Shown in pieces: positions 16,719 to 25,952 of a DNA stretch of 64,000 bases. The translations under genes were made by a program, and so were the position numbers. This stretch comes from an uncultured Bacteroidales bacterium. GTDB lineage: Bacteria > Bacteroidota > Bacteroidia > Bacteroidales > Muribaculaceae. Every line of letters begins with the position of its first letter. Position 1 is the stretch's first letter. Under the pieces are notes generated by a model that saw only the letters and a list, made by a program, of their open reading frames with translations, made no database searches and was not told the origin of the DNA. The stretch spans positions 1 through 64,000 of the forward strand of contig UQVH01000008.1 in assembly GCA_900544535.1 (NCBI GenBank), in the 5' to 3' direction.

Positions 16719-19700
16719 ATGAAAAAAACTTTTTTATCGTGCATGGCACTGCTGATGTCGCTCGGAATGTCGGCCCAACAGTCCAAATACTCCCATACGG
16801 TTCAGGCCGAAAAGCTTGACCGCGGAGTGGTGGCCGTGAAGGCTGACAAAGGCGTCTTCGTATCGTGGCGCTCGCTGCTCGGCGACGACAAGTCACTCAC
16901 GTTCGACGTCTATCGTGACGGCACCAAGATCAACGCCACACCTCTGAAAGTAACTAACTTCAACGACGCAGCCGGCACTCCCGGTGCTAAGTATCAGGTC
17001 AAGGCCATCCTCAACGGCACAGACATCGAGACCTCGAAAGAAGCAACCGCATGGGCCGACAACTTCCTGCGCGTCCATCTCGACCGTCCCGCCGGGGGCA
17101 CTTCGCCTGCCGGAGGTAAAGATGAGCAGCGCAACTACACCTACACACCCGATGACGTTTCCGTAGGCGACGTCGACGGTGACGGTCAATGGGAACTCAT
17201 AGTAAAATGGTTCCCTACCAATCAGGCCGACAACAGTTTCCGCCGCTACACCGGCAATACCATTCTCGACTGCTACAAGCTCGACGGCACCAAACTCTGG
17301 CGCATCGACCTTGGCCAGAACATCCGCTCAGGTAACCACTACACTCAGTTCATGGTCTATGACTTCGACGGCGACGGCAAGGCCGAGCTGATCTGCAAGA
17401 CAGCTCCCGGTACCATCGACGGACAGGGCAAGGCCGTGTTGCTCGGCGATGCCAAAGTAACCGATGACTACCGCACAAAGAGCGGCGATAACTCAGGAGT
17501 TGTGCTCAGCGGACCGGAATATCTCACTGTATTCAACGGACAGACCGGTGCCGAAATCCATACCATAAATTACAACCCGCCCCGCACGATCAACAGTTCA
17601 TGGGGCGACAGTTATGGCAACCGCTGCGAACGCTATCTCGCAGGCGTGGCCTACCTTGACGGCAAGACTCCCTCGGCCATCTTCTGCCGCGGCTACTATA
17701 CCGCAGCCTATGTATGGGCCGTGAACTTCGACGGTCAGAAACTGACTGAAAAATGGCTCCACAAATCAGAATCAAAAGGTAAAGGGCTCTATGGCGAAGG
17801 CGCACACTCGCTGACCATCGGCGACTGTGACGGCGACGGCTTCGACGAAATCGTCTACGGAGCCGCAATCCTCGACCACGATGGCGTCAAGGTATTGCGT
17901 ACCGGCGCAGGTCACGGCGACGCTCTTCACCTCTCCGACATGGACCCCGACCGCGAAGGTCTTGAAATTTTCATGGTTCACGAAGAGAAATCATCATCCT
18001 ACAAATGGGATTCCGAGTTCCGCGACGGCCGCACCGGCGAAATCATCTGGGGCACTCCACAAAGCGGCCATGACATCGGCCGCGGTCTCGCAGCAAACAT
18101 ATCGTCAAAATTCCGCGGATTTGAAGTATGGCCCGGCTCATGGTATGCCAACAGCGATGACAGCTCACGCAAGAACAAGACTTTCACCTGCACAGGCGAG
18201 ATAGCAATCGACGGCAAAGTGCCCTCCTCGTCAAACTTCCGTATCTACTGGGACGGCGATCTGCTCGACGAGCTTTTCGACGGCAAATACAATTCCGGCC
18301 AAGGCAAGTCCTATCCCATAATCGAGAAACGCAGTGAAAACCTGAACGGCACAGCCGCAAGCTGGGAATTCTCTGGCTACTCCAACGCAGGTTCGGCCAA
18401 CGGCACCAAAGCCACACCCAACCTTCAGGCCGACCTTTTCGGCGACTGGCGCGAGGAAATCATCCTCCACGATCAGGAGACAGAATCCGATCTGCTCATC
18501 TTCTCCACCACCATCCCGACCGACTACCGCGTCAACACCCTGATGCAGGACCGCCAGTATCGCGTGGCCATCGCCTGGCAGAATGTGGCCTACAACCAGC
18601 CGCCTCACCTCAGCTACAATCTTGAGGAGGCATTCAATACTCAGGGCGCAATCACCATCAACAGCGGAGCGCTCAACCAGGTTGTCTATCTCGGCGATGG
18701 AATCCAGCCGATTGAGTTCACCGTCAAGCGCGCAACCGGCGTTGAAATCACCGGGCTGCCCGAAGGAATGACTTATGCATTTGATCCCGCCACACTCACC
18801 GGCACTATCACCGGCACACCGAACGCCGAAGGAGAATTCCCCTTCACAATCACAACCACCGGTGCTGAGGATGGCCAGAACGCAACCCTAACGGGCACAA
18901 TCAAGGTTCGCAAGAACACCTCTATCGAACTCGTAGCTTTCTATCCTTTTGAAATCGTAGGCGAAACAACTCCTAACCACATCAACGGTGAAAAAGCGAC
19001 CGCTAACGGCGGCAACGGCGAAGCCATCGACGGCAAACGCGGCAAAGCCCTCAACCTCAACGGATCGAACCGCTATGTGCAGGAAAGTTACGGTCTTATC
19101 GACTTCGGAGACAAGTCGTTCACCATCGAACTCTGGATGAACTCCACCGCAGCCGACAAAAACTGCTACCTGCTCAACAAGGGCGTCATCTCACCCGATC
19201 TCGGCTCAGGCAACTGGTACGGCATCGAGTACAAGGACAACAAGGGCACCAAAGAACTCCGCTTCGCAGTCGACGACAACGTCACCAAGAAGCAGGTCGA
19301 AGTGACCGGCGCAGAGAAATATTTCGACGGCCAGTGGCACCACATCGTAGCTACCCGCGACGTTGTCAGCAAACTGCTTATGCTCTATGTTGACGGCGAG
19401 CTCGTGGCTTCCGGTGACGACCCCACAGTCGAAATCACTTGCCCCGACGAACCTCTCGTGATCGGCGACGTGACCGCGTTTGACAATTCTTATATCGGTA
19501 TGCTCGACGAACTCTCGATCTATCGCGGCGTAATGAGTGCAAGCAAGGTCAAGGAACACTACGAATCTCAGGCCGCCGACTATATCCTCTACTTCCCGAT
19601 GGACGAAATGGGCGCAACCACTCCCAACCTCGCCCACGGCGAGGCAACAGCCACCGCAGGCATCGCATCCGTGCAGGGTGTGAAGGCCGGAGCAGCCGAA

Positions 19701-20429
19701 TTTGACAACGCCGAATACTTCACCCAGCCCGTCTACGACGCGATCAATGTCGGCGAAAGCGACTTCACCGCCGAACTCTGGGTTAAATCTACCGATGACA
19801 ACGGCTATCTCTTCTGCATCGGTACCCACAACACCACCAACGTTGCAGGCGGCACGGGCAACTGGATTGGCCTCGAACGCAAGGACGGCTTCATGACATT
19901 CACAATCGACGACAATGTGACCAAGACTGACTGCAAACTCGACGATGCAAACGCTGCCTTCGACGGCAACTGGCACCACATCGCCTGCGTGCGCAACTTT
20001 GCAGAGAAGACCATGACCCTCTACATCGACGGCAAGGAAGCGGCAACTGCAAGCGGAGTGAATACCAACGGTATCAGCTTCTCCGACAGCGAACTCATCT
20101 TCATCGGCGGTGACGACGAGTTGACCGCAGGCAACGAACACCGCACCTTCGGCGGCGCCATCGACGAATTTGTCATCTATCCCAAAGCCCTCTCGGCAGA
20201 GGAAATCGAGGAACACTACAACCTCCTGCGCCTCTCTGAAATCGAAGACATCATCGCCAACGGCGGCAACGCCCGCTACACAGTGGTCAACGCCTTCAAC
20301 GGCATGATCATCCGCACAGCCGTAGGCTCTGACCGCGAAGATATCCTCGATTCACTCGAACGCGGCGTCTACATCCTCGTGGTTGAAGACGGCAAGTCAA
20401 TGCAATCGTTCAAGTTCGTGAAAAGATAA
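16719..20429 (+). CDS. Secreted rhamnogalacturonan-lyase-like protein (PL11) with Ig-like and two LamG domains
   Basis: A 1236-aa protein with signal peptide (1-20, ending MSAQ). Residues about 25-640 match the PL11 rhamnogalacturonan lyase fold: LDRGVVAVKADKGVFVSWR, then calcium-binding propeller repeats (DVDGDGQWELIVKW, DFDGDGKAELICKT, DCDGDGFDEIVYGA) and GHGDALHLSDMDPDREGLE. An Ig-like putative domain (about 650-735, LPEGMTYAFDPATLTGTITG) follows, then LamG repeats at about 737-947 and 956-1166. The last 55 residues (VNAFNGMIIRTAVG, GVYILVVEDGKSMQ) look like a T9SS-type sorting tail. PL11 enzymes cleave the pectin rhamnogalacturonan-I backbone. No SusC/SusD pair is adjacent, so it is not in a classic PUL here. 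Confidence 0.88.
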   Translation: MKKTFLSCMALLMSLGMSAQQSKYSHTVQAEKLDRGVVAVKADKGVFVSWRSLLGDDKSLTFDVYRDGTKINATPLKVTNFNDAAGTPGAKYQVKAILNGTDIETSKEATAWADNFLRVHLDRPAGGTSPAGGKDEQRNYTYTPDDVSVGDVDGDGQWELIVKWFPTNQADNSFRRYTGNTILDCYKLDGTKLWRIDLGQNIRSGNHYTQFMVYDFDGDGKAELICKTAPGTIDGQGKAVLLGDAKVTDDYRTKSGDNSGVVLSGPEYLTVFNGQTGAEIHTINYNPPRTINSSWGDSYGNRCERYLAGVAYLDGKTPSAIFCRGYYTAAYVWAVNFDGQKLTEKWLHKSESKGKGLYGEGAHSLTIGDCDGDGFDEIVYGAAILDHDGVKVLRTGAGHGDALHLSDMDPDREGLEIFMVHEEKSSSYKWDSEFRDGRTGEIIWGTPQSGHDIGRGLAANISSKFRGFEVWPGSWYANSDDSSRKNKTFTCTGEIAIDGKVPSSSNFRIYWDGDLLDELFDGKYNSGQGKSYPIIEKRSENLNGTAASWEFSGYSNAGSANGTKATPNLQADLFGDWREEIILHDQETESDLLIFSTTIPTDYRVNTLMQDRQYRVAIAWQNVAYNQPPHLSYNLEEAFNTQGAITINSGALNQVVYLGDGIQPIEFTVKRATGVEITGLPEGMTYAFDPATLTGTITGTPNAEGEFPFTITTTGAEDGQNATLTGTIKVRKNTSIELVAFYPFEIVGETTPNHINGEKATANGGNGEAIDGKRGKALNLNGSNRYVQESYGLIDFGDKSFTIELWMNSTAADKNCYLLNKGVISPDLGSGNWYGIEYKDNKGTKELRFAVDDNVTKKQVEVTGAEKYFDGQWHHIVATRDVVSKLLMLYVDGELVASGDDPTVEITCPDEPLVIGDVTAFDNSYIGMLDELSIYRGVMSASKVKEHYESQAADYILYFPMDEMGATTPNLAHGEATATAGIASVQGVKAGAAEFDNAEYFTQPVYDAINVGESDFTAELWVKSTDDNGYLFCIGTHNTTNVAGGTGNWIGLERKDGFMTFTIDDNVTKTDCKLDDANAAFDGNWHHIACVRNFAEKTMTLYIDGKEAATASGVNTNGISFSDSELIFIGGDDELTAGNEHRTFGGAIDEFVIYPKALSAEEIEEHYNLLRLSEIEDIIANGGNARYTVVNAFNGMIIRTAVGSDREDILDSLERGVYILVVEDGKSMQSFKFVKR

Positions 20430-20453
20430 CATATAACACGATCTCCAAGTCTG

Positions 20454-20492
20454 TAACCGCTGTCCCGCCATCCGGGACAGCGGTTATTTTTT
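20454..20492 (+). terminator. Strong terminator after the lyase gene
   Basis: A 14-bp perfect stem (20454-20467 with 20473-20486, TAACCGCTGTCCCG and its complement), a 5-base loop and a T-rich tail. Confidence 0.93.
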
Positions 20493-20579
20493 CATCATTC
20501 CCGTGCAGACAAAAAATTGCTGAAAAATAAAAATCGCCACTGAAAAATCCGCGATGTTGAATTTGTGAAATAAAAATTG

Positions 20580-20587
20580 TAATTTTG
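20580..20587 (+). promoter_or_regulatory. -7 box of ftsK
   Basis: TAATTTTG, with TTGA at 20557-20560 as a possible -33 element (19-base spacing). About 95 bases before the ATG at 20683. Confidence 0.55.
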
Positions 20588-20682
20588 CTATCTGTTTAAG
20601 CGAGTGTCATTAGTTCTGACACGTTTTTCAGACTTTGTCATTTCGAAAAAGCACACTTACAAAATTTCCAATCCCTAAGGCT

Positions 20683-23589
20683 ATGTCTACATCATATTCA
20701 CCAATAGACGAACCCTCGTTCACCGACACCGCTTTCGATGCGGAAGAGGTGCTCAACGGACGTCGCCCCTCCCACGCGTCACCCGCCACTCAGACCGAAC
20801 CTGCGGCTCGGCAGGCTGATTTCGCACCGGAGCACCCCGACTTCGCACCGGAAACCTCCGCTGCTTCCGCTCCGGCCTATACCGCCCCGGCGAATGAACA
20901 CGCAGGGACCCAACACCGCCGTCCGCGCGCAGGGATAGCACGGACACTCCGGCTCATACGCGACTCACGCACGGTGATGTTTCTCGGTCTGGTATTCACG
21001 ATCCTTGCAGGCTACATGCTGATCGTCACCATCTCCTATTTCGCCAATATCGGGTCAGACCAGAGCGCCATGCTCAACGGCGATTTCGATCCGACGATGA
21101 TACGCAACGCAGGAGGACCGTTCGGCGCCTGGATAGCCCACACGCTGCTCTACAACTGGCTCGGCATCGGGTCCTTCCTGCTGATCTATTATTTAGCTGT
21201 CTGCGGTCTGTCGATGCTGCGCGTCTACCGCACCCCGTTTTGGCCGCTGACACTGCGCTGTCTGCTGACAGCCACGGCGCTCTCTATCATCTGCGGACTC
21301 GTAACATACGAATTTGCATCGCCTGTCTACTGGGGCGGTCTCCACGGCCATCTTCTCAACGGACGCCTGATCACCCTTACAGGCATCTGGGGAGCCCTGG
21401 CCGTCAGCATCATCATGGGCGGCCTCGTCATAATCCTCTATCTGACAGAGATCAGACGCGTCTATGGCGTTGCCTCACAAGGCATCCGCGCCTATAATGA
21501 GCGTCAGGCCGAACGCCGTGCCGAGCGCAACCGCATCCGTGAGGCTGAAGAAGCCGAACGTGCAGCCCGCGAGGCAGCAGCCGAAGCCCAGCGTCAGGCA
21601 GCTGCCGCAGCCGAGGCTGAACGACGCGCTGCCGAACTCCGTCAGCAGGAAGCTCAGGCGGCACAAGCTGCCATGACGGCACAGAAAGAGGAAACCTCCC
21701 CGGAATTCAGTGCCGCTGCCACAGCTCCCGCAGCAATGACCGTGAGCATCAACGATGCGCCGGAAGCGGAACTTGACGAGATCGAGGTCACCGACTACGA
21801 AGATAGGGACGAAGAAAATGACGACACCGCAAGCGAAGCGGGCGCCGGAACCACCGTCAGCCCCCTCTTTGCAGGCTCAGATGACGAAGAGCATTTCAAC
21901 AAACCACTATTCTCCGACAGCAAAGCCGGTCAGGCAGATGAAAGCGACGCGGCAGACGAGGCTGAGTCGCCGCTCTTCGCTACTCCGGCCGACAACGATG
22001 CCGACGAAGATTCTCAGAGCGAATCCCAGAGCGGCTTCGCAGCAAAAGAAAGCCATCCGAGCCACCCGACAGCCGAAGAGGTGCTCGCCGCCGAGCCTTA
22101 CGATCCGCGGGCCGAGCTTTCGCATTTCCGCTTCCCTACTGTCGATCTGCTGCGTCCGGCAGAAGATAAAGGTCCAACCGTCGACATTCAGGAGATGGAG
22201 TTCAACAAACGCCGTCTGACCGAGACACTGCGGCGCTTCGGTGTGGAAATTTCCAAGATCGAGGCAACTATCGGTCCGACCGTGACCCTCTATGAGATCA
22301 TCCCCGCAGAGGGAGTCCGTACGCGCTCCATCCGCAGCCTCGGCGACGACCTCCAGCTCCAGCTTGCAGCCGAAGGCATCCGTATAATCGCGCCGATTCC
22401 GGCCAAAGGCACCATCGGCATCGAAGTCCCCAACAAAGATCCGCAGGTTGTGTCGATGCGTTCGGTTCTCGATAGTGACGTCTACCGCAACTCGAAAATG
22501 GAGCTGCCGATGGCCCTCGGAAAGACCATTTCCAACGAGATTTTCATGGCCGATCTCGCCAAAATGCCGCATCTTCTTGTGGCCGGTGCCACCGGCATGG
22601 GTAAATCGGTTGGCTTGAACGCCATCATCACCTCTCTGCTCTACAAAAAGCACCCCGCAGAACTGAAATTCGTGCTCATCGACCCGAAACGAGTTGAGTT
22701 GAGCCTCTACCGCGAACTTGAACGCCACTATCTCGCGTCGCTCCCCGGCGAAGACGCCATCATCACCGATATGTCAAAAGTGGTCACGGTGCTCAACTCA
22801 CTCTGCATCGAGATGGACAACCGCCTCTCGCTGCTCGAACAGGCCGGAGCCCGCAACATCAAGGAATACAACGAGAAATTCAAGGCCCGCAAGCTCAATC
22901 CTGAGAAACACCGCTTCCTGCCCTACATCATACTGATCATCGACGAGTTCGCCGACCTGATCATCCGTCAGGGCAAGGAGATCGAGAATCCGGTGTCGCG
23001 TCTTGCGGCCGTGGCCCGTGCGGCAGGCATCCACCTGATCATCGCCACACAGCGCCCGACGGTCAACGTCATCACCGGCGGAATCAAGCTCAACATTCCG
23101 GGCCGAATCGCCTTCCGTGTGATCCAGGGCAACGACTCGCGCACTATCCTCGACCAGTTGGGCGCCAACCAGCTGATAGGCCGCGGCGACATGCTCTTCT
23201 CGATCAACGGCAAGCTCGAACGTGTGCAGTGTGCCTTCATCGACACTCCGGAAGTGAGCGCGATCTGCGAGAGCATCGGTTCGCAGGTGGGTTACCAGAC
23301 ACCCTACGAGCTTCCGGAATACTCTCCCGAAAGCGACGGCACAGGAATCGGAGGCGCCACCCTCGGCGACCGCGATCCGCTTTTCGACGAATGCGCGCGC
23401 CTCGTGGTGTCGACCGACACGGCTTCGACCTCGTCGCTCCAGCGACGCTACTCGATCGGCTACAACCGCGCCGGAAAGATCATGGATCAGATGGAGGCCG
23501 CCGGTATCGTAGGGCCCTCTCAGGGAGGCAAACCCCGCCAGGTGCTCGTCGATCCCGTGACACTCGAACATATCCTCGACAACCGATAG
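20683..23589 (+). CDS. ftsK: DNA translocase FtsK/SpoIIIE
   Basis: A 968-aa septal DNA pump that clears the chromosome from the closing septum. After a Pro/Ala-rich cytoplasmic start come about four transmembrane helices (about 95-260, e.g. VMFLGLVFTILAGYMLIV). A long Ala/Glu/Asp-rich linker follows (about 270-475). The motor domain has the family lead-in LRRFGVEISKIEATIGPTVT, Walker A GATGMGKSVGLN (about 637) and Walker B LIIDEFADLI (about 751). A C-terminal winged-helix gamma domain (RRYSIGYNRAGKIMDQMEAA) binds orienting DNA sites. The ATG at 20683 is preferred over an in-frame TTG at 20635. Confidence 0.95.
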   Translation: MSTSYSPIDEPSFTDTAFDAEEVLNGRRPSHASPATQTEPAARQADFAPEHPDFAPETSAASAPAYTAPANEHAGTQHRRPRAGIARTLRLIRDSRTVMFLGLVFTILAGYMLIVTISYFANIGSDQSAMLNGDFDPTMIRNAGGPFGAWIAHTLLYNWLGIGSFLLIYYLAVCGLSMLRVYRTPFWPLTLRCLLTATALSIICGLVTYEFASPVYWGGLHGHLLNGRLITLTGIWGALAVSIIMGGLVIILYLTEIRRVYGVASQGIRAYNERQAERRAERNRIREAEEAERAAREAAAEAQRQAAAAAEAERRAAELRQQEAQAAQAAMTAQKEETSPEFSAAATAPAAMTVSINDAPEAELDEIEVTDYEDRDEENDDTASEAGAGTTVSPLFAGSDDEEHFNKPLFSDSKAGQADESDAADEAESPLFATPADNDADEDSQSESQSGFAAKESHPSHPTAEEVLAAEPYDPRAELSHFRFPTVDLLRPAEDKGPTVDIQEMEFNKRRLTETLRRFGVEISKIEATIGPTVTLYEIIPAEGVRTRSIRSLGDDLQLQLAAEGIRIIAPIPAKGTIGIEVPNKDPQVVSMRSVLDSDVYRNSKMELPMALGKTISNEIFMADLAKMPHLLVAGATGMGKSVGLNAIITSLLYKKHPAELKFVLIDPKRVELSLYRELERHYLASLPGEDAIITDMSKVVTVLNSLCIEMDNRLSLLEQAGARNIKEYNEKFKARKLNPEKHRFLPYIILIIDEFADLIIRQGKEIENPVSRLAAVARAAGIHLIIATQRPTVNVITGGIKLNIPGRIAFRVIQGNDSRTILDQLGANQLIGRGDMLFSINGKLERVQCAFIDTPEVSAICESIGSQVGYQTPYELPEYSPESDGTGIGGATLGDRDPLFDECARLVVSTDTASTSSLQRRYSIGYNRAGKIMDQMEAAGIVGPSQGGKPRQVLVDPVTLEHILDNR

Positions 23590-23632
23590 AATAAAGCATA
23601 TACTAATATATAAATACCCCCACCGACACAAT

Positions 23633-24247
23633 ATGCTCACAAAAAACATACTACTGCTGCTCCTGGCGCTCTGCTGCCTGCTGCCGCTCCACGCAGCCGA
23701 ATCGGCCACAGCCGTCCTCGACAAGGCCGCGGCAAAAATCAGATCGGCAAAGTCGCTTTCGGCATCATATACCATCTCGGCCGACGGCCACAGCCAGAGC
23801 GGCACGCTGACAATCGCGGGAGACCGCTTCACGATAGACTCGCCGCAGATCTCGTCGTGGTACGACGGCCGGACACAGTGGACCTACTCGGCCAATGCCG
23901 GAGAGATAAACATCACGGAGCCTACCCCCGAAGAATTGCAGCAGGTCAATCCGTTCGCGATCATCAACTCATTCAAGACCAACTACCGCGCCTCAATGCT
24001 GAAAGCACCCGCGGGAGAAAAGAAAATCCGCCTCACCTCGACCAACTCCGGAAGCGACATCCACAGCGTAGATCTGACTCTCAGCGCCTCCACCCTCTAC
24101 CCGACTCGAATCGTGCTGACAATGGGCAACCGCCGCAGCGTCAGCATCTCGATCAACTCTGTCAAGGCCGGTGCGGCGCTACCGGTCTCATACTTCCGCT
24201 ACGACCCGGCCAAGCATCCCGGCATTCCGGTGGTCGATCTGCGGTAA
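23633..24247 (+). CDS. LolA-like outer-membrane lipoprotein carrier
   Basis: A 204-aa exported protein with signal peptide (MLTKNILLLLLALCCLLPLH, cleavage near HAAES). The body has LolA features: AVLDKAAAKIRSAKSLSASY, GTLTIAGDRFTIDSPQISSW, DGRTQWTYSANAGEINI and the NPFAIINSF helix. LolA moves lipoproteins through the periplasm to the outer membrane. The pairing ftsK-lolA is a known order in Bacteroidales and other Gram-negatives; the 43-base gap suggests co-transcription. Confidence 0.88.
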   Translation: MLTKNILLLLLALCCLLPLHAAESATAVLDKAAAKIRSAKSLSASYTISADGHSQSGTLTIAGDRFTIDSPQISSWYDGRTQWTYSANAGEINITEPTPEELQQVNPFAIINSFKTNYRASMLKAPAGEKKIRLTSTNSGSDIHSVDLTLSASTLYPTRIVLTMGNRRSVSISINSVKAGAALPVSYFRYDPAKHPGIPVVDLR

Positions 24248-24389
24248 GGGCACAAAGTTTCCATCACACAGTCGTGAAGTGAACAAACAAAGACACTATA
24301 CATTATATAATAGGTATGGTTCAGCCCGAACCTAATAACTAAAAATCTAAACAACCGTTCAAAAACATCAATTCAAAAACAAGAAACTT

Positions 24390-25334
24390 ATGGCAGAAAT
24401 CAAAACCCGTTGCCTCATCATCGGCTCAGGCCCCGCAGGCTACACAGCAGCGATCTATACTTCGCGCGCCAACATCTCGCCGCTCGTGATCGAAGGACAG
24501 CAGCCCGGCGGCCAGCTGACCATCACCACCGAGGTTGAAAACTTCCCCGGCCAGCCCAACGGTATCACAGGTCCGCAGCTGATGGACGACATGCGAGCCC
24601 AGGCCCTGAAATTCGGCGCCGACATCCGTGCCGGACTCGTGACCGAAGTCGACTTCTCACAGCGTCCGTTCAAGGCAGTCACCAACAACGGTCTGGAAAT
24701 CCTCGCCGATTCAGTGATCATCTCCACCGGAGCATCGGCCCGCTATCTCGGTCTGCCCGACGAGCAGAAATATTCGGGACTCGGAGTATCGGCCTGCGCC
24801 ACTTGCGACGGATTTTTCTACCGCAAGAAACGTGTTGCAGTCGTAGGCGGCGGCGACACAGCCTGCGAAGAAGCGCTCTATCTGAGCAACCTCGCATCGG
24901 AAGTGTTCCTGATCGTGCGCAAACCGCATCTCCGCGCATCGAAAGTGATGCAGGAACGTGTGCTCAACAAGAGCAATATCAAGGTTCTCTTCAACACTAA
25001 CACCACCGGTCTCTATGGTGAGGAGTATCTCGAAGGCGCTCACCTTGTGGAGAACGTAGGCACACAGAACGAGCAGCACTACGACCTCGCGATCGACGGA
25101 TTCTTCCTTGCCATCGGCCACACCCCCAACACCGAAGTGTTCCGCCAGTTCATCGACTGTGACCCCTCAGGCTACATCAAGATCAAGGGTGTGTCTATGC
25201 AGACCAACATCCCCGGCGTATTCGCCGCAGGCGACGTGGCCGATTCCACCTACCGTCAGGCAATCGTGGCCGCAGGCTCAGGCTGCAAGGCCGCACTCGA
25301 CGTAGAGCGCTTCCTCAATGAAGAGGGCCTCTGA
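24390..25334 (+). CDS. trxB: Thioredoxin-disulfide reductase
   Basis: A 314-aa FAD/NADPH flavoenzyme that reduces thioredoxin. FAD motif IGSGPAGYTAAIYTSRA (11-27), redox-active CATC at 136-139 (SACATCDGFFYRKK), NADPH motif VVGGGDTACEEALYL and the C-terminal FAD motif GVFAAGDVADSTYRQ. Length and domain order are standard. It leads an operon with the GNAT gene 23 bases downstream. No thioredoxin gene is adjacent. No clear TAnnTTTG box is visible in the 142 bases upstream. Confidence 0.97.
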   Translation: MAEIKTRCLIIGSGPAGYTAAIYTSRANISPLVIEGQQPGGQLTITTEVENFPGQPNGITGPQLMDDMRAQALKFGADIRAGLVTEVDFSQRPFKAVTNNGLEILADSVIISTGASARYLGLPDEQKYSGLGVSACATCDGFFYRKKRVAVVGGGDTACEEALYLSNLASEVFLIVRKPHLRASKVMQERVLNKSNIKVLFNTNTTGLYGEEYLEGAHLVENVGTQNEQHYDLAIDGFFLAIGHTPNTEVFRQFIDCDPSGYIKIKGVSMQTNIPGVFAAGDVADSTYRQAIVAAGSGCKAALDVERFLNEEGL

Positions 25335-25357
25335 TCAGAGAAAAACGACAACAGACC

Positions 25358-25873
25358 ATGCTTACAGACGGCATAATAAGCCTCAGAGCACTCGAACCGG
25401 TAGATGTCGACACTCTTTACCGCTGGGAAAACGATCCGGCGGTATGGGGTGTCGGCCTCACTATTGCCCCCTATTCGCGCAAACAGCTCTGGGATTACGT
25501 GAACAACTACGACGCTGACATTTACAGCGCCCGCCAGCTCAGACTGATGATAGATCTCCTGGGGACGGCACAGACGGTCGGCACACTTGATCTCTATGAC
25601 TTCGATCCGGCCAACTCGCGCTGCGGGGCCGGAATACTGATAGCCCCCGACTTCCGCCGCCGGGGCTACGGACTGCGCGCTCTCTCGCTCGCGACCGACT
25701 ATTGCCGCGGCCGGCTTTCGCTGCATCAGCTCTATTGCATTGTCGGAGAAGAGAATACGGCATCGCGCCGGCTGTTTGAAAAAGCCGGTTACACCCCCTG
25801 CGGGCGCCTGAAATCGTGGTTGCGCTCAGGCGGAAGCTACTCCGACGCCTACATCTGCCAAAAATTTTTATGA
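25358..25873 (+). CDS. GNAT family N-acetyltransferase
   Basis: A 171-aa protein of the RimJ/SpeG-like GNAT branch. It opens with the usual ISLRALEPVDVDTLYRWEND, has the acetyl-CoA pyrophosphate loop IAPDFRRRGYGLRAL (about 90-104) and closes with NTASRRLFEKAGYTPCGRLK. It may acetylate a polyamine or a ribosomal-protein N terminus; the substrate cannot be read. It follows trxB closely in the same direction. Confidence 0.88.
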   Translation: MLTDGIISLRALEPVDVDTLYRWENDPAVWGVGLTIAPYSRKQLWDYVNNYDADIYSARQLRLMIDLLGTAQTVGTLDLYDFDPANSRCGAGILIAPDFRRRGYGLRALSLATDYCRGRLSLHQLYCIVGEENTASRRLFEKAGYTPCGRLKSWLRSGGSYSDAYICQKFL

Positions 25874-25915
25874 CCCTCTCCGCATTATCGCACTAAAACA
25901 GGGGGACGGCGGTAT

Positions 25916-25923
25916 TATCTTTG
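25916..25923 (+). promoter_or_regulatory. -7 box of the gene antisense to recR
   Basis: TATCTTTG, 30 bases before the ATG at 25953, supports real transcription of that gene. Confidence 0.6.
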
Positions 25924-25952
25924 CATGACAAAACATAAAAAAACACACAATC

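Noticed and set aside
19206..20216. Long minus-strand frame inside the lyase gene
   Set aside because: Shadow of the GC-rich LamG coding frame; composition is Val/Asp/Gly/Phe-rich as expected from complemented codons.
22798..23832. Minus-strand frame opposite the ftsK motor region
   Set aside because: Shadow of ftsK; no start signals and no domain features.
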